Below, one piece after another: positions 1 to 5,716 of a DNA stretch of 5,716 nucleotides. The DNA comes from Bryobacterales bacterium (GTDB lineage Bacteria > Cyanobacteriota > Vampirovibrionia > Obscuribacterales > Obscuribacteraceae). Below the pieces are notes generated by a model. It worked only from the letters and a program-made list of their open reading frames with translations. It was not told the origin of the DNA and searched no databases. The DNA lies in assembly GCA_903970295.1 (NCBI GenBank), contig CAJCHQ010000674.1:1-5716 (forward strand), given 5' to 3'. Numbering within the stretch: the stretch's first letter is position 1; each line of letters opens with the position of its first letter. Made by a program: the position numbers and the translations under genes.

Positions 1-251
1 AGTACACTCGGATTTGCAGCTGCGTCGATCACCCAATCACAGGCGGGAAGGGTTTCCAGATCGCTGCGCTGACGCAAATCGCCGTGAGTCAACCGGACCT
101 CAAGCGTTCGCAGCTTGCCTCGATTGATCTCCGAACCAGGGCGAATCAAGTTATCAAGACCAAAAATCTCGATACCAGGCACAAACTGCTTAAGGCCTAT
201 CGCGAGCTCGCTACCGACAAATCCGCAAGCGCCAGTTATCAGAACCTTCAT
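1..251 (-). CDS. NAD-dependent epimerase/dehydratase (extended SDR), N-terminal part, runs off left edge
   Basis: Only the first 83 residues or so are in the window; the gene continues past base 1. It begins [15 protein letters not shown], a first beta strand followed by the Rossmann dinucleotide loop GACGFVG (residues 7-13). The second strand ends in an acidic residue (GLDN, Asp33), which in extended SDRs usually means NAD(H) rather than NADP(H). Further on come HGDLR and DAAANPSV, the usual extended-SDR positions for an adenine-ring contact and the fourth strand. The [11 protein letters not shown] stretch resembles the CDP-paratose 2-epimerase (Tyv/RfbE) group, so a nucleotide-sugar epimerase acting in the cytosol is the best guess. 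The ATG overlaps the stop of the upstream SDR (ATGA, 251-248) and has no visible Shine-Dalgarno site, so translational coupling is likely. The substrate cannot be set from this fragment. Confidence 0.85.
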   Translation of the reverse strand, partial: MKVLITGACGFVGSELAIGLKQFVPGIEIFGLDNLIRPGSEINRGKLRTLEVRLTHGDLRQRSDLETLPACDWVIDAAANPSV

Positions 252-1312
252 GCAGTGGTAGATAGCCGGTGTTGCCAGGAATGGACAATCTCTTGAAAGA
301 TAGTACTTAACGGTCGCGTGATTGTCCAATCAGGATAGTGCGCCTTCATCTTTCGGAGGTCGCTGTAGTAACAGATATGATCGCCAATTCGATTTTCATC
401 CAGATAAGTGTAATGCTGCTGTTTACCTGTCAAGCTCTCCACCATTGAAAAAGCTTCGAAGATCGAACACGAATTATCTTTGCCGCCGCCGATGTTATAA
501 ACTTCGCCGGAACGTGGCGCAGCCGCGAAGTTGACGATGAAATTGGCCACGTCCTCCGAATGGATATTGTCCCTGACCTGTTTGCCTTTGTAGCCGAAAA
601 CCTTATAGGGGCGGTCTTCAACGTTGCATCGAACCAGGTAACTTAGAAATCCATGCAGCTCCACACCAGCGTGGTTGGGTCCCGTCAGACACCCGCCGCG
701 CAGGCAGCAAGTGGGCATATTGAAATAGCGTCCATATTCCTGTACCATCACATCGGAAGCGACTTTTGATGCACCGAAGATTGAATGCTTCGACTGGTCT
801 ATCGAAAAGCTCTCCGGGATGCCATGTTCATAATCGGCATCGTCATAATCCCAGCGGGTCTCCAACTCTTTAAGTCGAATCGTATTAGGGCGGTCACCAT
901 AAACCTTGTTGGTGGACATGTGAACAAACGGTGACTCGGGACAGGATCGTCGTGCCGCCTCCAGGAAATTCAGCGTTCCCACAGCATTTGTATCGAAGTC
1001 ATCGAACGGAATAGCAGCCGCTCTATCATGCGAGGGCTGCGCGGCGGTATGAACAATGATGCTCGGCTTAACCTCCGCGACAAGACTCAGAACTCCGTCG
1101 CGATTCCGAATATCTAATGCATGATGCCGATAGTCGGGAATGTTTTCACGCAAGCGGTGTAATGATCCGCTGGTATCGCCTTCCGGGCCAAAAAAAACGG
1201 CTCTTTCATTGTTATCGACACCCACTATCGAGTAGCCGCTGTGGGAGAGATGGAGGCTGACCTCCGATCCGATCAGTCCGCACGAACCTGTAACCAACGC
1301 AGATTTATTCAC
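248..1312 (-). CDS. CDP-paratose/CDP-tyvelose 2-epimerase-like SDR, 354 aa, catalytic Tyr position is Phe
   Basis: A full-length extended SDR (354 residues, close to the family norm) that starts with GTG. It has the Rossmann loop GSCGLIG (9-15), Asp33 at the end of strand 2 (NAD preference), HALDIRN (64-70), HTAAQPSHD (88-96), STNKVYGD (133-140), FGASK (179-183), [13 protein letters not shown], and [11 protein letters not shown] near the C-terminus. The [14 protein letters not shown] and NIGG..NS.S blocks match what I recall of Salmonella Tyv (RfbE), which converts CDP-paratose to CDP-tyvelose through an NAD-bound keto intermediate. The reaction here is therefore probably epimerisation of a nucleotide-activated hexose or deoxyhexose in the cytosol. 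The odd point is that the Tyr of the Tyr-x3-Lys pair is Phe179 (codon 778-776), while Lys183 is kept. The gene sits 25 bases after the methyltransferase and overlaps the next SDR by four bases. The start is preceded by a weak AGAGAA site. No CDP-glucose pathway genes are visible, so the exact sugar is open. Confidence 0.88.
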   Translation of the reverse strand: MNKSALVTGSCGLIGSEVSLHLSHSGYSIVGVDNNERAVFFGPEGDTSGSLHRLRENIPDYRHHALDIRNRDGVLSLVAEVKPSIIVHTAAQPSHDRAAAIPFDDFDTNAVGTLNFLEAARRSCPESPFVHMSTNKVYGDRPNTIRLKELETRWDYDDADYEHGIPESFSIDQSKHSIFGASKVASDVMVQEYGRYFNMPTCCLRGGCLTGPNHAGVELHGFLSYLVRCNVEDRPYKVFGYKGKQVRDNIHSEDVANFIVNFAAAPRSGEVYNIGGGKDNSCSIFEAFSMVESLTGKQQHYTYLDENRIGDHICYYSDLRKMKAHYPDWTITRPLSTIFQEIVHSWQHRLSTTA

Positions 1313-1337
1313 GTGTTCTCTAAATCAACCGCGATAT

Positions 1338-2015
1338 CTAATTCACTTGTGGCTTACGCGCCACAACCAGGAATTGCTTTCCCCAGACTTTCCATGCCAG
1401 CGGTAATGCCAAATAGATTTTTATTGCCACGGCTGGATATTGTATCTTGCTCACCATTGTGTATGGCATGAACCTGTCAACCGAGCGGTCAATTTCAAAG
1501 CCTACCTTAGTCAACACTTCGACTAGCGAGCGCTCTGTTAACGGCAGATAATGGTCAAAGAAATCCCAGTATTGACCCGGCACATGCCGTACGTTCGGAC
1601 CCATGGCAATTAACCGCCCGCCCGGTTTCAAGCAACGCAGTGCCTCCAGCAACGTCTTTTCAAGCGTCGCTTTGGTGGGCAGGTGTTCGAAAAAATTGCT
1701 TGTAAAGACCGCGTCCAATACATTGTCTTCCAGCGGCCAGACTTCCGAACAATCCTGCTCGAAGACTTGGGCGGTTTGGGCGAATCTAACCGAGTCGGGA
1801 TTTAAGTCCATTCCGAATTTTTGTTTGCAGTGAACCTTGTTGATAAACTCGCAATATCCGCAGCCCAAGTCCAATACAGCGCCATCGGGTGCAATCCACT
1901 GCTCAAAGAATTGCGTAAGTATGTCCCACACCTTGCTTCGATACTCAGCAGCGCCTTGAAAACGCGTCCGGTACAACTGCATGAGATCGTCACGGGTATG
2001 TGGAGACTCGACCAT
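1338..2015 (-). CDS. Class I SAM-dependent methyltransferase (Methyltransf_11/25 type), 225 aa
   Basis: A Rossmann-fold methyltransferase. Motif I is VLDLGCGYCEF (47-57), the SAM-binding glycine loop. Asp70 in FGMDLNPD is the acidic residue expected to bind the ribose hydroxyls. EQDCSEVWPLED (86-97) is motif II, LDAVFTSNFFEHL (100-112) the motif III/IV strand and helix, and LKPGGRLI (129-136) the motif typical of small-molecule methyltransferases. The N-terminal YRTRF (15-19) followed by a helix is common in members found in polysaccharide clusters. The C-terminal part contains a hydrophobic stretch (about 195-215, rich in Ala, Leu, Ile, Val and Tyr) that could touch the membrane. The acceptor is unknown; methylation of a sugar or of a glycan end is inferred from context. 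The ATG at 2015 has AGGA very close upstream; Met12 (1982) is a possible later start. It is the first gene visible in the minus-strand operon. Confidence 0.9.
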   Translation of the reverse strand: MVESPHTRDDLMQLYRTRFQGAAEYRSKVWDILTQFFEQWIAPDGAVLDLGCGYCEFINKVHCKQKFGMDLNPDSVRFAQTAQVFEQDCSEVWPLEDNVLDAVFTSNFFEHLPTKATLEKTLLEALRCLKPGGRLIAMGPNVRHVPGQYWDFFDHYLPLTERSLVEVLTKVGFEIDRSVDRFMPYTMVSKIQYPAVAIKIYLALPLAWKVWGKQFLVVARKPQVN

Positions 2016-2064
2016 TTTCCTATATGTTACTGCCTGTGCTGCTTTAGCCGTCCGTATCGGAGCT
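2016..2064. promoter_or_regulatory. Divergent intergenic region between methyltransferase and membrane protein genes
   Basis: This 49-base gap must hold, or lie within, the 5' control region of two divergent transcripts. For the plus strand, TATGTT at 2023-2028 is a weak -10-like box, with TGGAGA at 2001-2006 as a weak -35-like partner 16 bases away inside the methyltransferase start. Each matches the sigma-70 consensus at four of six positions. AGGA lies just before the minus-strand ATG (2015) and GGAG (2059-2062) just before the plus-strand ATG (2065); both are closer to the start than is ideal. No clear operator is visible. The promoter assignment is an inference. Confidence 0.3.
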
Positions 2065-3756
2065 ATGACTGAGAGAATTCGCAGACTTGCTTATGCCTCG
2101 CTGAGCCTTGTATTGCTGACATACGCAGTCATCAACTGGCTCACCACCATCAGGGAATTGCGACGCTTTTACACCAACATGTGGATTTGGGATCCATGGG
2201 ATTATCTCGCACATTTCGCAGCATACAAGCGTTTTGATTTAAGCATACTGTGGATTCAACACAATGAGCATCGCATCATTGGCACCGAAATCGCGTATGT
2301 TCTGGACATCCTCCTCTTGCGTGGGCGACAGATTATGCCCGAGATCATCGGGATTGCGGCTTACCTGGGTGCGCTATTGGTCCTGGTGGCTTTTGTGTGG
2401 TTCTGGACCGCAGACCATTGGTCTATGTTATGTGCGGCTTTGTTCGTTGCAGGGATTGCCGGATACAAGATCTGCGTAGTCAGCCTGGCATCACCTTTCT
2501 TAACTTGCTGGCCGCAGTGGGAATTTTTCAGCGTTGCTGCATTGGCCACTTTGGCGTTGCATCAAAAGCGGGGCGGGACTCTGCTGCTTATACTGTCCCT
2601 CGCGCTGGCCGTAGTAGCGACATACAGCATCGCAAGCGGGATGCTTTTATGGCCGCTGCTCGTATCAGCGGGATTGCTGCTGCGGCTCAAGCCGCGCGAG
2701 ACGACTGTGATTGCCGGTTGTGGGGCTGTAAGCACGGGATTATATTTCTTTCATTACACGAACCTTCCCCGGATTACTTTGGCGGGCGCTTCGCATCATC
2801 CCAAGTATTTGGCAATGTTCTTGGGGTCGTTTCTGGGGATGCCTTTCAGTACCGCGTATGACGATGCCGACCAGGTCCTGCTAACCTCCATCTGCGGCTG
2901 GATCGCAATATCGATTGCGACCGTAGATCTGACTTGGATTATCCGAAAGAAGCTTCTTGCGACACCTTCGGTAATTGTTCTTGGCGGTTTCTGCTGCCTG
3001 GTCTTCGCTTCGGCGATGCTCACTGCGGTTGGCAGAATGGACCCGGCGGACGCCAGCATGAAGGCTTCGCGTGCTGGGCGCTATCTCACCGAACCAACAC
3101 TGTTTTGGTGTGCATTGCTTTTGCTCACTGTCTGGTTGATAGGAAAGGCGTGGAGAGGCTATGCGGCATTTTTATTTTTGATCACCGCTGGAATTGTCTC
3201 GGCCGGCACGTTGCCGCGGAGCTCTGAATACTACAACTGGTGGGTTAACTATTTCCAGCGCGGCCAGTGGGCGGCCATTGGATTGGCCAACGGAGTCACT
3301 GACGGTTCGGTCAGCGATATACTTTTTCCGGGCCGCGAATACGTCACGCAATTCAAACATGTACTGACTGATAATCATTTGGCAATGTTTGCCGGTCCCG
3401 AGCCCGGATGGATTGGTCATCAAGCGAGCAAGCTTTTTGCGCGAGGATCTGACGGTTACATTCACGGCGAAGTGACAAGCGTCAGGAGACTCGGCAACGA
3501 CTACGAGGTGCAAGGGTGGGCTGATGGAGCCGACACGGTTGTTTTTGTCGATGAAACGGGTCTCGTTGTGGGCTTCGGTATGCGCCCCAAGGCGGGACCA
3601 GCCGAGCTATACACGCGCGATGTACCAAGAAATTTCGCCTTTACCGGCTTCATTCGTGGCGAATTTGGCGCGCACCAGTTCTCCCTATGGGCCGTTGACC
3701 GAAAGGGCAGACAGATCTCCGGCATGGGTGACCTAAAAATTCGGTTGCCACAATAA
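2065..3756 (+). CDS. Polytopic membrane protein of unknown function with GT-C-like loop motifs and a C-terminal beta-rich GWA-type domain
   Basis: About 563 residues if started at ATG 2065; the frame stays open back to 1981, but that would overlap the divergent methyltransferase. TM1 is about residues 8-26, and roughly nine or ten further hydrophobic segments follow up to about residue 380. With the positive N-terminus inside, the first loop faces outward and holds WDPWD (42-46) and QHNEHR (65-70). Acidic residues in the first outer loop are a hallmark of GT-C glycosyltransferases, which use lipid-linked sugars, so such a role is possible but unproven. After the last membrane segment comes an outer region (LFPGREYV and following), then a domain at about 461-563 with alternating short strands, VQGWADG (482-488), TGFIRG and FSLWAVDR, resembling small beta-sandwich modules appended to cell-surface glycan proteins. 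It lies 19 bases before the O-antigen ligase gene, probably in one operon. I do not recognise a named family. Confidence 0.8.
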   Translation: MTERIRRLAYASLSLVLLTYAVINWLTTIRELRRFYTNMWIWDPWDYLAHFAAYKRFDLSILWIQHNEHRIIGTEIAYVLDILLLRGRQIMPEIIGIAAYLGALLVLVAFVWFWTADHWSMLCAALFVAGIAGYKICVVSLASPFLTCWPQWEFFSVAALATLALHQKRGGTLLLILSLALAVVATYSIASGMLLWPLLVSAGLLLRLKPRETTVIAGCGAVSTGLYFFHYTNLPRITLAGASHHPKYLAMFLGSFLGMPFSTAYDDADQVLLTSICGWIAISIATVDLTWIIRKKLLATPSVIVLGGFCCLVFASAMLTAVGRMDPADASMKASRAGRYLTEPTLFWCALLLLTVWLIGKAWRGYAAFLFLITAGIVSAGTLPRSSEYYNWWVNYFQRGQWAAIGLANGVTDGSVSDILFPGREYVTQFKHVLTDNHLAMFAGPEPGWIGHQASKLFARGSDGYIHGEVTSVRRLGNDYEVQGWADGADTVVFVDETGLVVGFGMRPKAGPAELYTRDVPRNFAFTGFIRGEFGAHQFSLWAVDRKGRQISGMGDLKIRLPQ

Positions 3757-3775
3757 GACTGTCATACTGAGAAGT

Positions 3776-5017
3776 TTGTCTGAAATTGAATCTGTAAATA
3801 ACTACGATTCGGCAATGTTAAAGGCTGCACGGTGGCTGGCTTTTGCTTCGTCGGCGGTAATCGTAGTCGGCATAGCGCCTTCACAAATCTTTTTGGGTCT
3901 GGCGCTGCTGGCACTGTTCTTATCGAAAACTCCGCTTCGTCTGCCTCCAATCAAGTGGCTTTTGGGACTTTTTCTATTGGGCACGCTCGTCGCCGTCCTG
4001 CTATCGGGTGATCCGCGCGCTGGCTTTCCGCAAGTAAAGAAAATTTTTGTGTTCAGTCAACTTCTGGTGGTTTGCTCTCTCATAACCGACATGCAGATGG
4101 CTCGCTGGCTCGTGATGGCTTGGGCAGCTTTAGGAAGCATTAGCGCGGTTCGCGGCTTCATTCAGTTCGTCACCAAGTTCTATGTCGCCATGGCGCAGCA
4201 TAGGGACTTCTACGCTGCATATATGGGAGAGCGTATAACCGGGTTTATGAGCCATTGGTACACCTTCAGCGACCTCGAAATGCTCGTGCTGATTATGCTC
4301 TGCGCATTCTTATTCTTTTCACCCGACGCCAGGCGTTTCCGCTGGCTATGGCTCGTCCTTGGATTCTTCATGGCGTTCGGTGTCTTACTCGCTGAGACAC
4401 GCGCGGTTTGGATTGGCACCGCCGTATCGCTCCTCTACCTGACATGGTTCTGGAAAAAGTGGGTGGCTGCGCTGATGCCAGTGCTGCTGGTTGGTGGGCT
4501 GATTTTGGGACCGCATACTCTGCGACAGCGTGCCGAATCCATCATTCATCCCGGACACGACGATTCAAATCAGTTCCGCCAAATTCTTGACCGCACTGGC
4601 ATGCGCATGATTGAAGCACACCCGTGGTTTGGCCTGGGACCTGAAATGCCCCGAAAACAGTTCATGAATTACTTGCCTCCCGATGTGCCTTTGCCGCTTC
4701 CCTCCGGATCAACCATGCACCTGCATAACTTATATCTGGAATACGCCGCAGAACGCGGCATACCAGTCCTGTTGCTGATGCTGGCGATGTTAGGACAAAT
4801 TCTGTGGGATTACGCAAAAGCACTGCGAAACTTACCTGCCGGCTTGGACGACCGCCGCTTTCTTTTGCATGGCGGAATTGCCGTTGTCATCGCGATCCTG
4901 GTGGAAGGTTTTGCCGACGTCAATCTAGGAGACAGCGAGGTGCTGACTGTCTTCCTCGTTGTGGTGGCGCTGGGTTATCTTGCGGTAGAAAAAGGCGCTG
5001 CCGCTACGAAAACTTAG
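3776..5017 (+). CDS. O-antigen ligase / Wzy polymerase family membrane protein (Wzy_C)
   Basis: About 413 residues from TTG 3776, or 400 from ATG 3815 (residue 14). Around ten or more hydrophobic segments surround one large outer loop, the family layout. Family marks are GFMSHWYTFSD in a central loop; AETRAVWIG (206-214) with Arg209, the conserved Arg before a helix; HPWFGLGPE (282-290), the usual h-P-h-x-G-x-G motif of the large periplasmic loop; and HLHNLYLEYAAERGI (315-329) with His317-Asn318, matching the HNxxLexxxxxG signature whose His is needed in WaaL ligases. The protein would act at the periplasmic face of the inner membrane, either joining undecaprenyl-linked glycan to lipid A-core or another acceptor, or polymerising repeat units; sequence alone does not separate ligase from polymerase. 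The start is uncertain: TGAGAAG (3768-3774) abuts the TTG too closely, and the ATG has no Shine-Dalgarno site. The 3' end overlaps the convergent gene. Confidence 0.88.
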   Translation: MSEIESVNNYDSAMLKAARWLAFASSAVIVVGIAPSQIFLGLALLALFLSKTPLRLPPIKWLLGLFLLGTLVAVLLSGDPRAGFPQVKKIFVFSQLLVVCSLITDMQMARWLVMAWAALGSISAVRGFIQFVTKFYVAMAQHRDFYAAYMGERITGFMSHWYTFSDLEMLVLIMLCAFLFFSPDARRFRWLWLVLGFFMAFGVLLAETRAVWIGTAVSLLYLTWFWKKWVAALMPVLLVGGLILGPHTLRQRAESIIHPGHDDSNQFRQILDRTGMRMIEAHPWFGLGPEMPRKQFMNYLPPDVPLPLPSGSTMHLHNLYLEYAAERGIPVLLLMLAMLGQILWDYAKALRNLPAGLDDRRFLLHGGIAVVIAILVEGFADVNLGDSEVLTVFLVVVALGYLAVEKGAAATKT

Positions 5018-5716
5018 CGATTTCGTCGAAATTACTCTTCGTCACCAACTGAAAATCGATGGGCAGCGTTGTGAAACGGCTTAGCTCGTCAAATAGACCG
5101 GGTTCCGGCACATTCGCACTGGCAACAAGCAATCGGCCTTCATTCACGCTCACCGGAAGCACCCCGAAGCGCTTCGCAACGTGGCGCGGCAAGCTGCGAA
5201 CGACTCGAGGTTTCACTTGTTGGATGTCAACGCGTCCAGAGATCACACCGGCATACAAACTGCGGGCGCGACACAAATCCTCTTCGCTCACCATCCCTAG
5301 CATCAGCAATAAGTCCCCCAAATCACTTTGATTTGAGAGCATCGTCCGGACCTCGGCAAGTTGCTCTTCTGTGATGATGCGCGATCTGGTCAAGACCTCG
5401 CTCAACTCTCCACGTTGCTGAACAAGGGCATCTCTTCCGGGATAAGCGTGTTCGGTTTTTAACCATACGTGAGTCTTACCGCCGCGCCGCGCCGCGGTGT
5501 ATCGCCAAACGGCGCGCATGGAAGCAAAACAATTAATAAGATTTCCGTGAAAAGTGCGCAGCGGGACGCCCATTGCAAAGCCGGGTCCGAAGATACGTCC
5601 GACGCATATCATCCGCAGCCCGATTCGGAAACACTGCAGGACCATGGTCAGCAGGCACAGTACCATCAGCGAAGAATTGTTCACGGCAAACATCCAAGGC
5701 CGGTGTTGCAGCGCAC
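5004..5716 (-). CDS. NfrB-like membrane glycosyltransferase, C-terminal part with MshEN/GspE-N domain (5' end outside window)
   Basis: The frame is open from base 5716, so ATG 5693 is internal and not the start. Visible from the N side (numbering Met at 5693 as 1): hydrophobic segments at about 7-20 and 26-44, then PLRTFHGNLINCFASMRAVWRY (44-65), then VWLKTEHAYP (76-85). This P-R-x4-N-x-IN-x3-A-x2-RA and W-KT-x-H order is what I know from the end of the membrane part of NfrB (phage N4 adsorption protein B), a GT2-family polysaccharide synthase. Residues 96-229 are soluble and resemble MshEN/T2SSE_N: two helical units (96-120 and 124-148) and a mixed alpha/beta part with PRHVAKRFGVLPVSV and GRLLVASANP-like text. 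E. coli NfrB binds c-di-GMP through this domain. Here the first unit is degenerate (see findings). The GT2 catalytic domain lies outside the window. Confidence 0.82.
   Translation of the reverse strand, partial: ALQHRPWMFAVNNSSLMVLCLLTMVLQCFRIGLRMICVGRIFGPGFAMGVPLRTFHGNLINCFASMRAVWRYTAARRGGKTHVWLKTEHAYPGRDALVQQRGELSEVLTRSRIITEEQLAEVRTMLSNQSDLGDLLLMLGMVSEEDLCRARSLYAGVISGRVDIQQVKPRVVRSLPRHVAKRFGVLPVSVNEGRLLVASANVPEPGLFDELSRFTTLPIDFQLVTKSNFDEIAKFS
5250..5408 (-). other. MshEN-type tandem helical units (candidate c-di-GMP site) inside the NfrB-like gene
   Basis: Two consecutive units of about 24 residues follow the MshEN plan RLGxxLLxxGxLxxxxLxxAL. Unit 2 (DLGDLLLMLGMVSEEDL) keeps both glycines and the hydrophobic ladder but has Asp in place of the first Arg. 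Unit 1 (ELSEVLTRSRIITEEQL) keeps the ladder but has Glu for Arg, Ser for the first Gly and Arg for the second Gly. The fold is probably kept; ligand binding is uncertain. Confidence 0.5.

Noticed and set aside
84..296. Plus-strand 70-residue frame opposite the left SDR
   Set aside because: The minus strand here encodes a clear Rossmann start; the plus-strand frame has no motif.
2051..2061. Short inverted repeat TCCG-TAT-CGGA just before the membrane protein start
   Set aside because: A four-base stem is expected by chance and is too short to call an operator or a regulatory hairpin, although it covers part of the GGAG site.
1981..2064. N-terminal extension of the membrane protein to ATG 1981
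   Set aside because: It would overlap the divergent methyltransferase by 35 bases; the added residues do not form a clean signal or membrane segment, and ATG 2065 has GGAG nearby.
2397..2861. 154-residue open frame on the plus strand inside the membrane protein gene
   Set aside because: Its translation is rich in Cys, Arg and Gly without any domain pattern; the membrane protein frame explains the same bases with regular hydrophobic segments.
3172..3513. 113-residue open frame on the minus strand opposite the membrane protein
   Set aside because: Antisense shadow with no recognisable motif and no visible ribosome site.
5479..5497. Short GCC/GCG-rich run
   Set aside because: It lies within the NfrB-like coding frame and encodes TAARRGG; it is low-complexity coding sequence and not a repeat array or terminator.
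5004..5693. Reading the right-hand gene as a complete 229-residue protein from ATG 5693
   Set aside because: The frame stays open to the window edge, and the content is clearly the tail of a larger NfrB-like glycosyltransferase.

Overview
The window is a piece of a surface-polysaccharide (O-antigen or exopolysaccharide) biosynthesis locus from a bacterium, most likely Gram-negative. The evidence is a Wzy_C/WaaL-type O-antigen ligase or polymerase, two sugar-nucleotide SDR enzymes, a small SAM methyltransferase of the kind found in such clusters, an unassigned polytopic membrane protein, and the C-terminal part of an NfrB-like membrane glycosyltransferase. Base composition is moderate, roughly balanced between GC and AT. 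Nothing here fixes the phylum; an acidobacterial or proteobacterial origin would fit equally well. No tRNA, rRNA, CRISPR array, insertion sequence or phage gene was seen.

Layout. The left third (1-2015) is a minus-strand operon, read right to left: a class I methyltransferase (2015-1338), a CDP-paratose/CDP-tyvelose 2-epimerase-like SDR (1312-248) after a 25-base gap, and a second SDR of the same kind that starts inside the stop of the first (ATGA overlap at 251-248) and runs off the left edge. A 49-base divergent gap (2016-2064) separates this operon from a plus-strand pair: a membrane protein of about 563 residues (2065-3756) and an O-antigen ligase/polymerase family protein (3776-5017). 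On the right, a minus-strand gene (5716-5004) enters from outside the window and overlaps the ligase tail to tail by 14 bases. It carries the end of an NfrB-type glycosyltransferase and a MshEN/GspE-N domain, the type of domain that binds cyclic di-GMP in other proteins.

How the genes may fit together. The SDR pair would epimerise or reduce a nucleotide-activated sugar, and the methyltransferase could modify a sugar. The Wzy_C protein would polymerise or ligate chains on the periplasmic side. The unassigned membrane protein has GT-C-like features (acidic and His/Glu/Arg motifs in its first outer loop, then a C-terminal beta-rich domain), so it may act on lipid-linked sugars. The NfrB-like enzyme suggests a c-di-GMP-linked polysaccharide synthase next door. 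These links come from gene context and are not demonstrated. Coding density is very high: no stretch over 300 bases lacks a gene.
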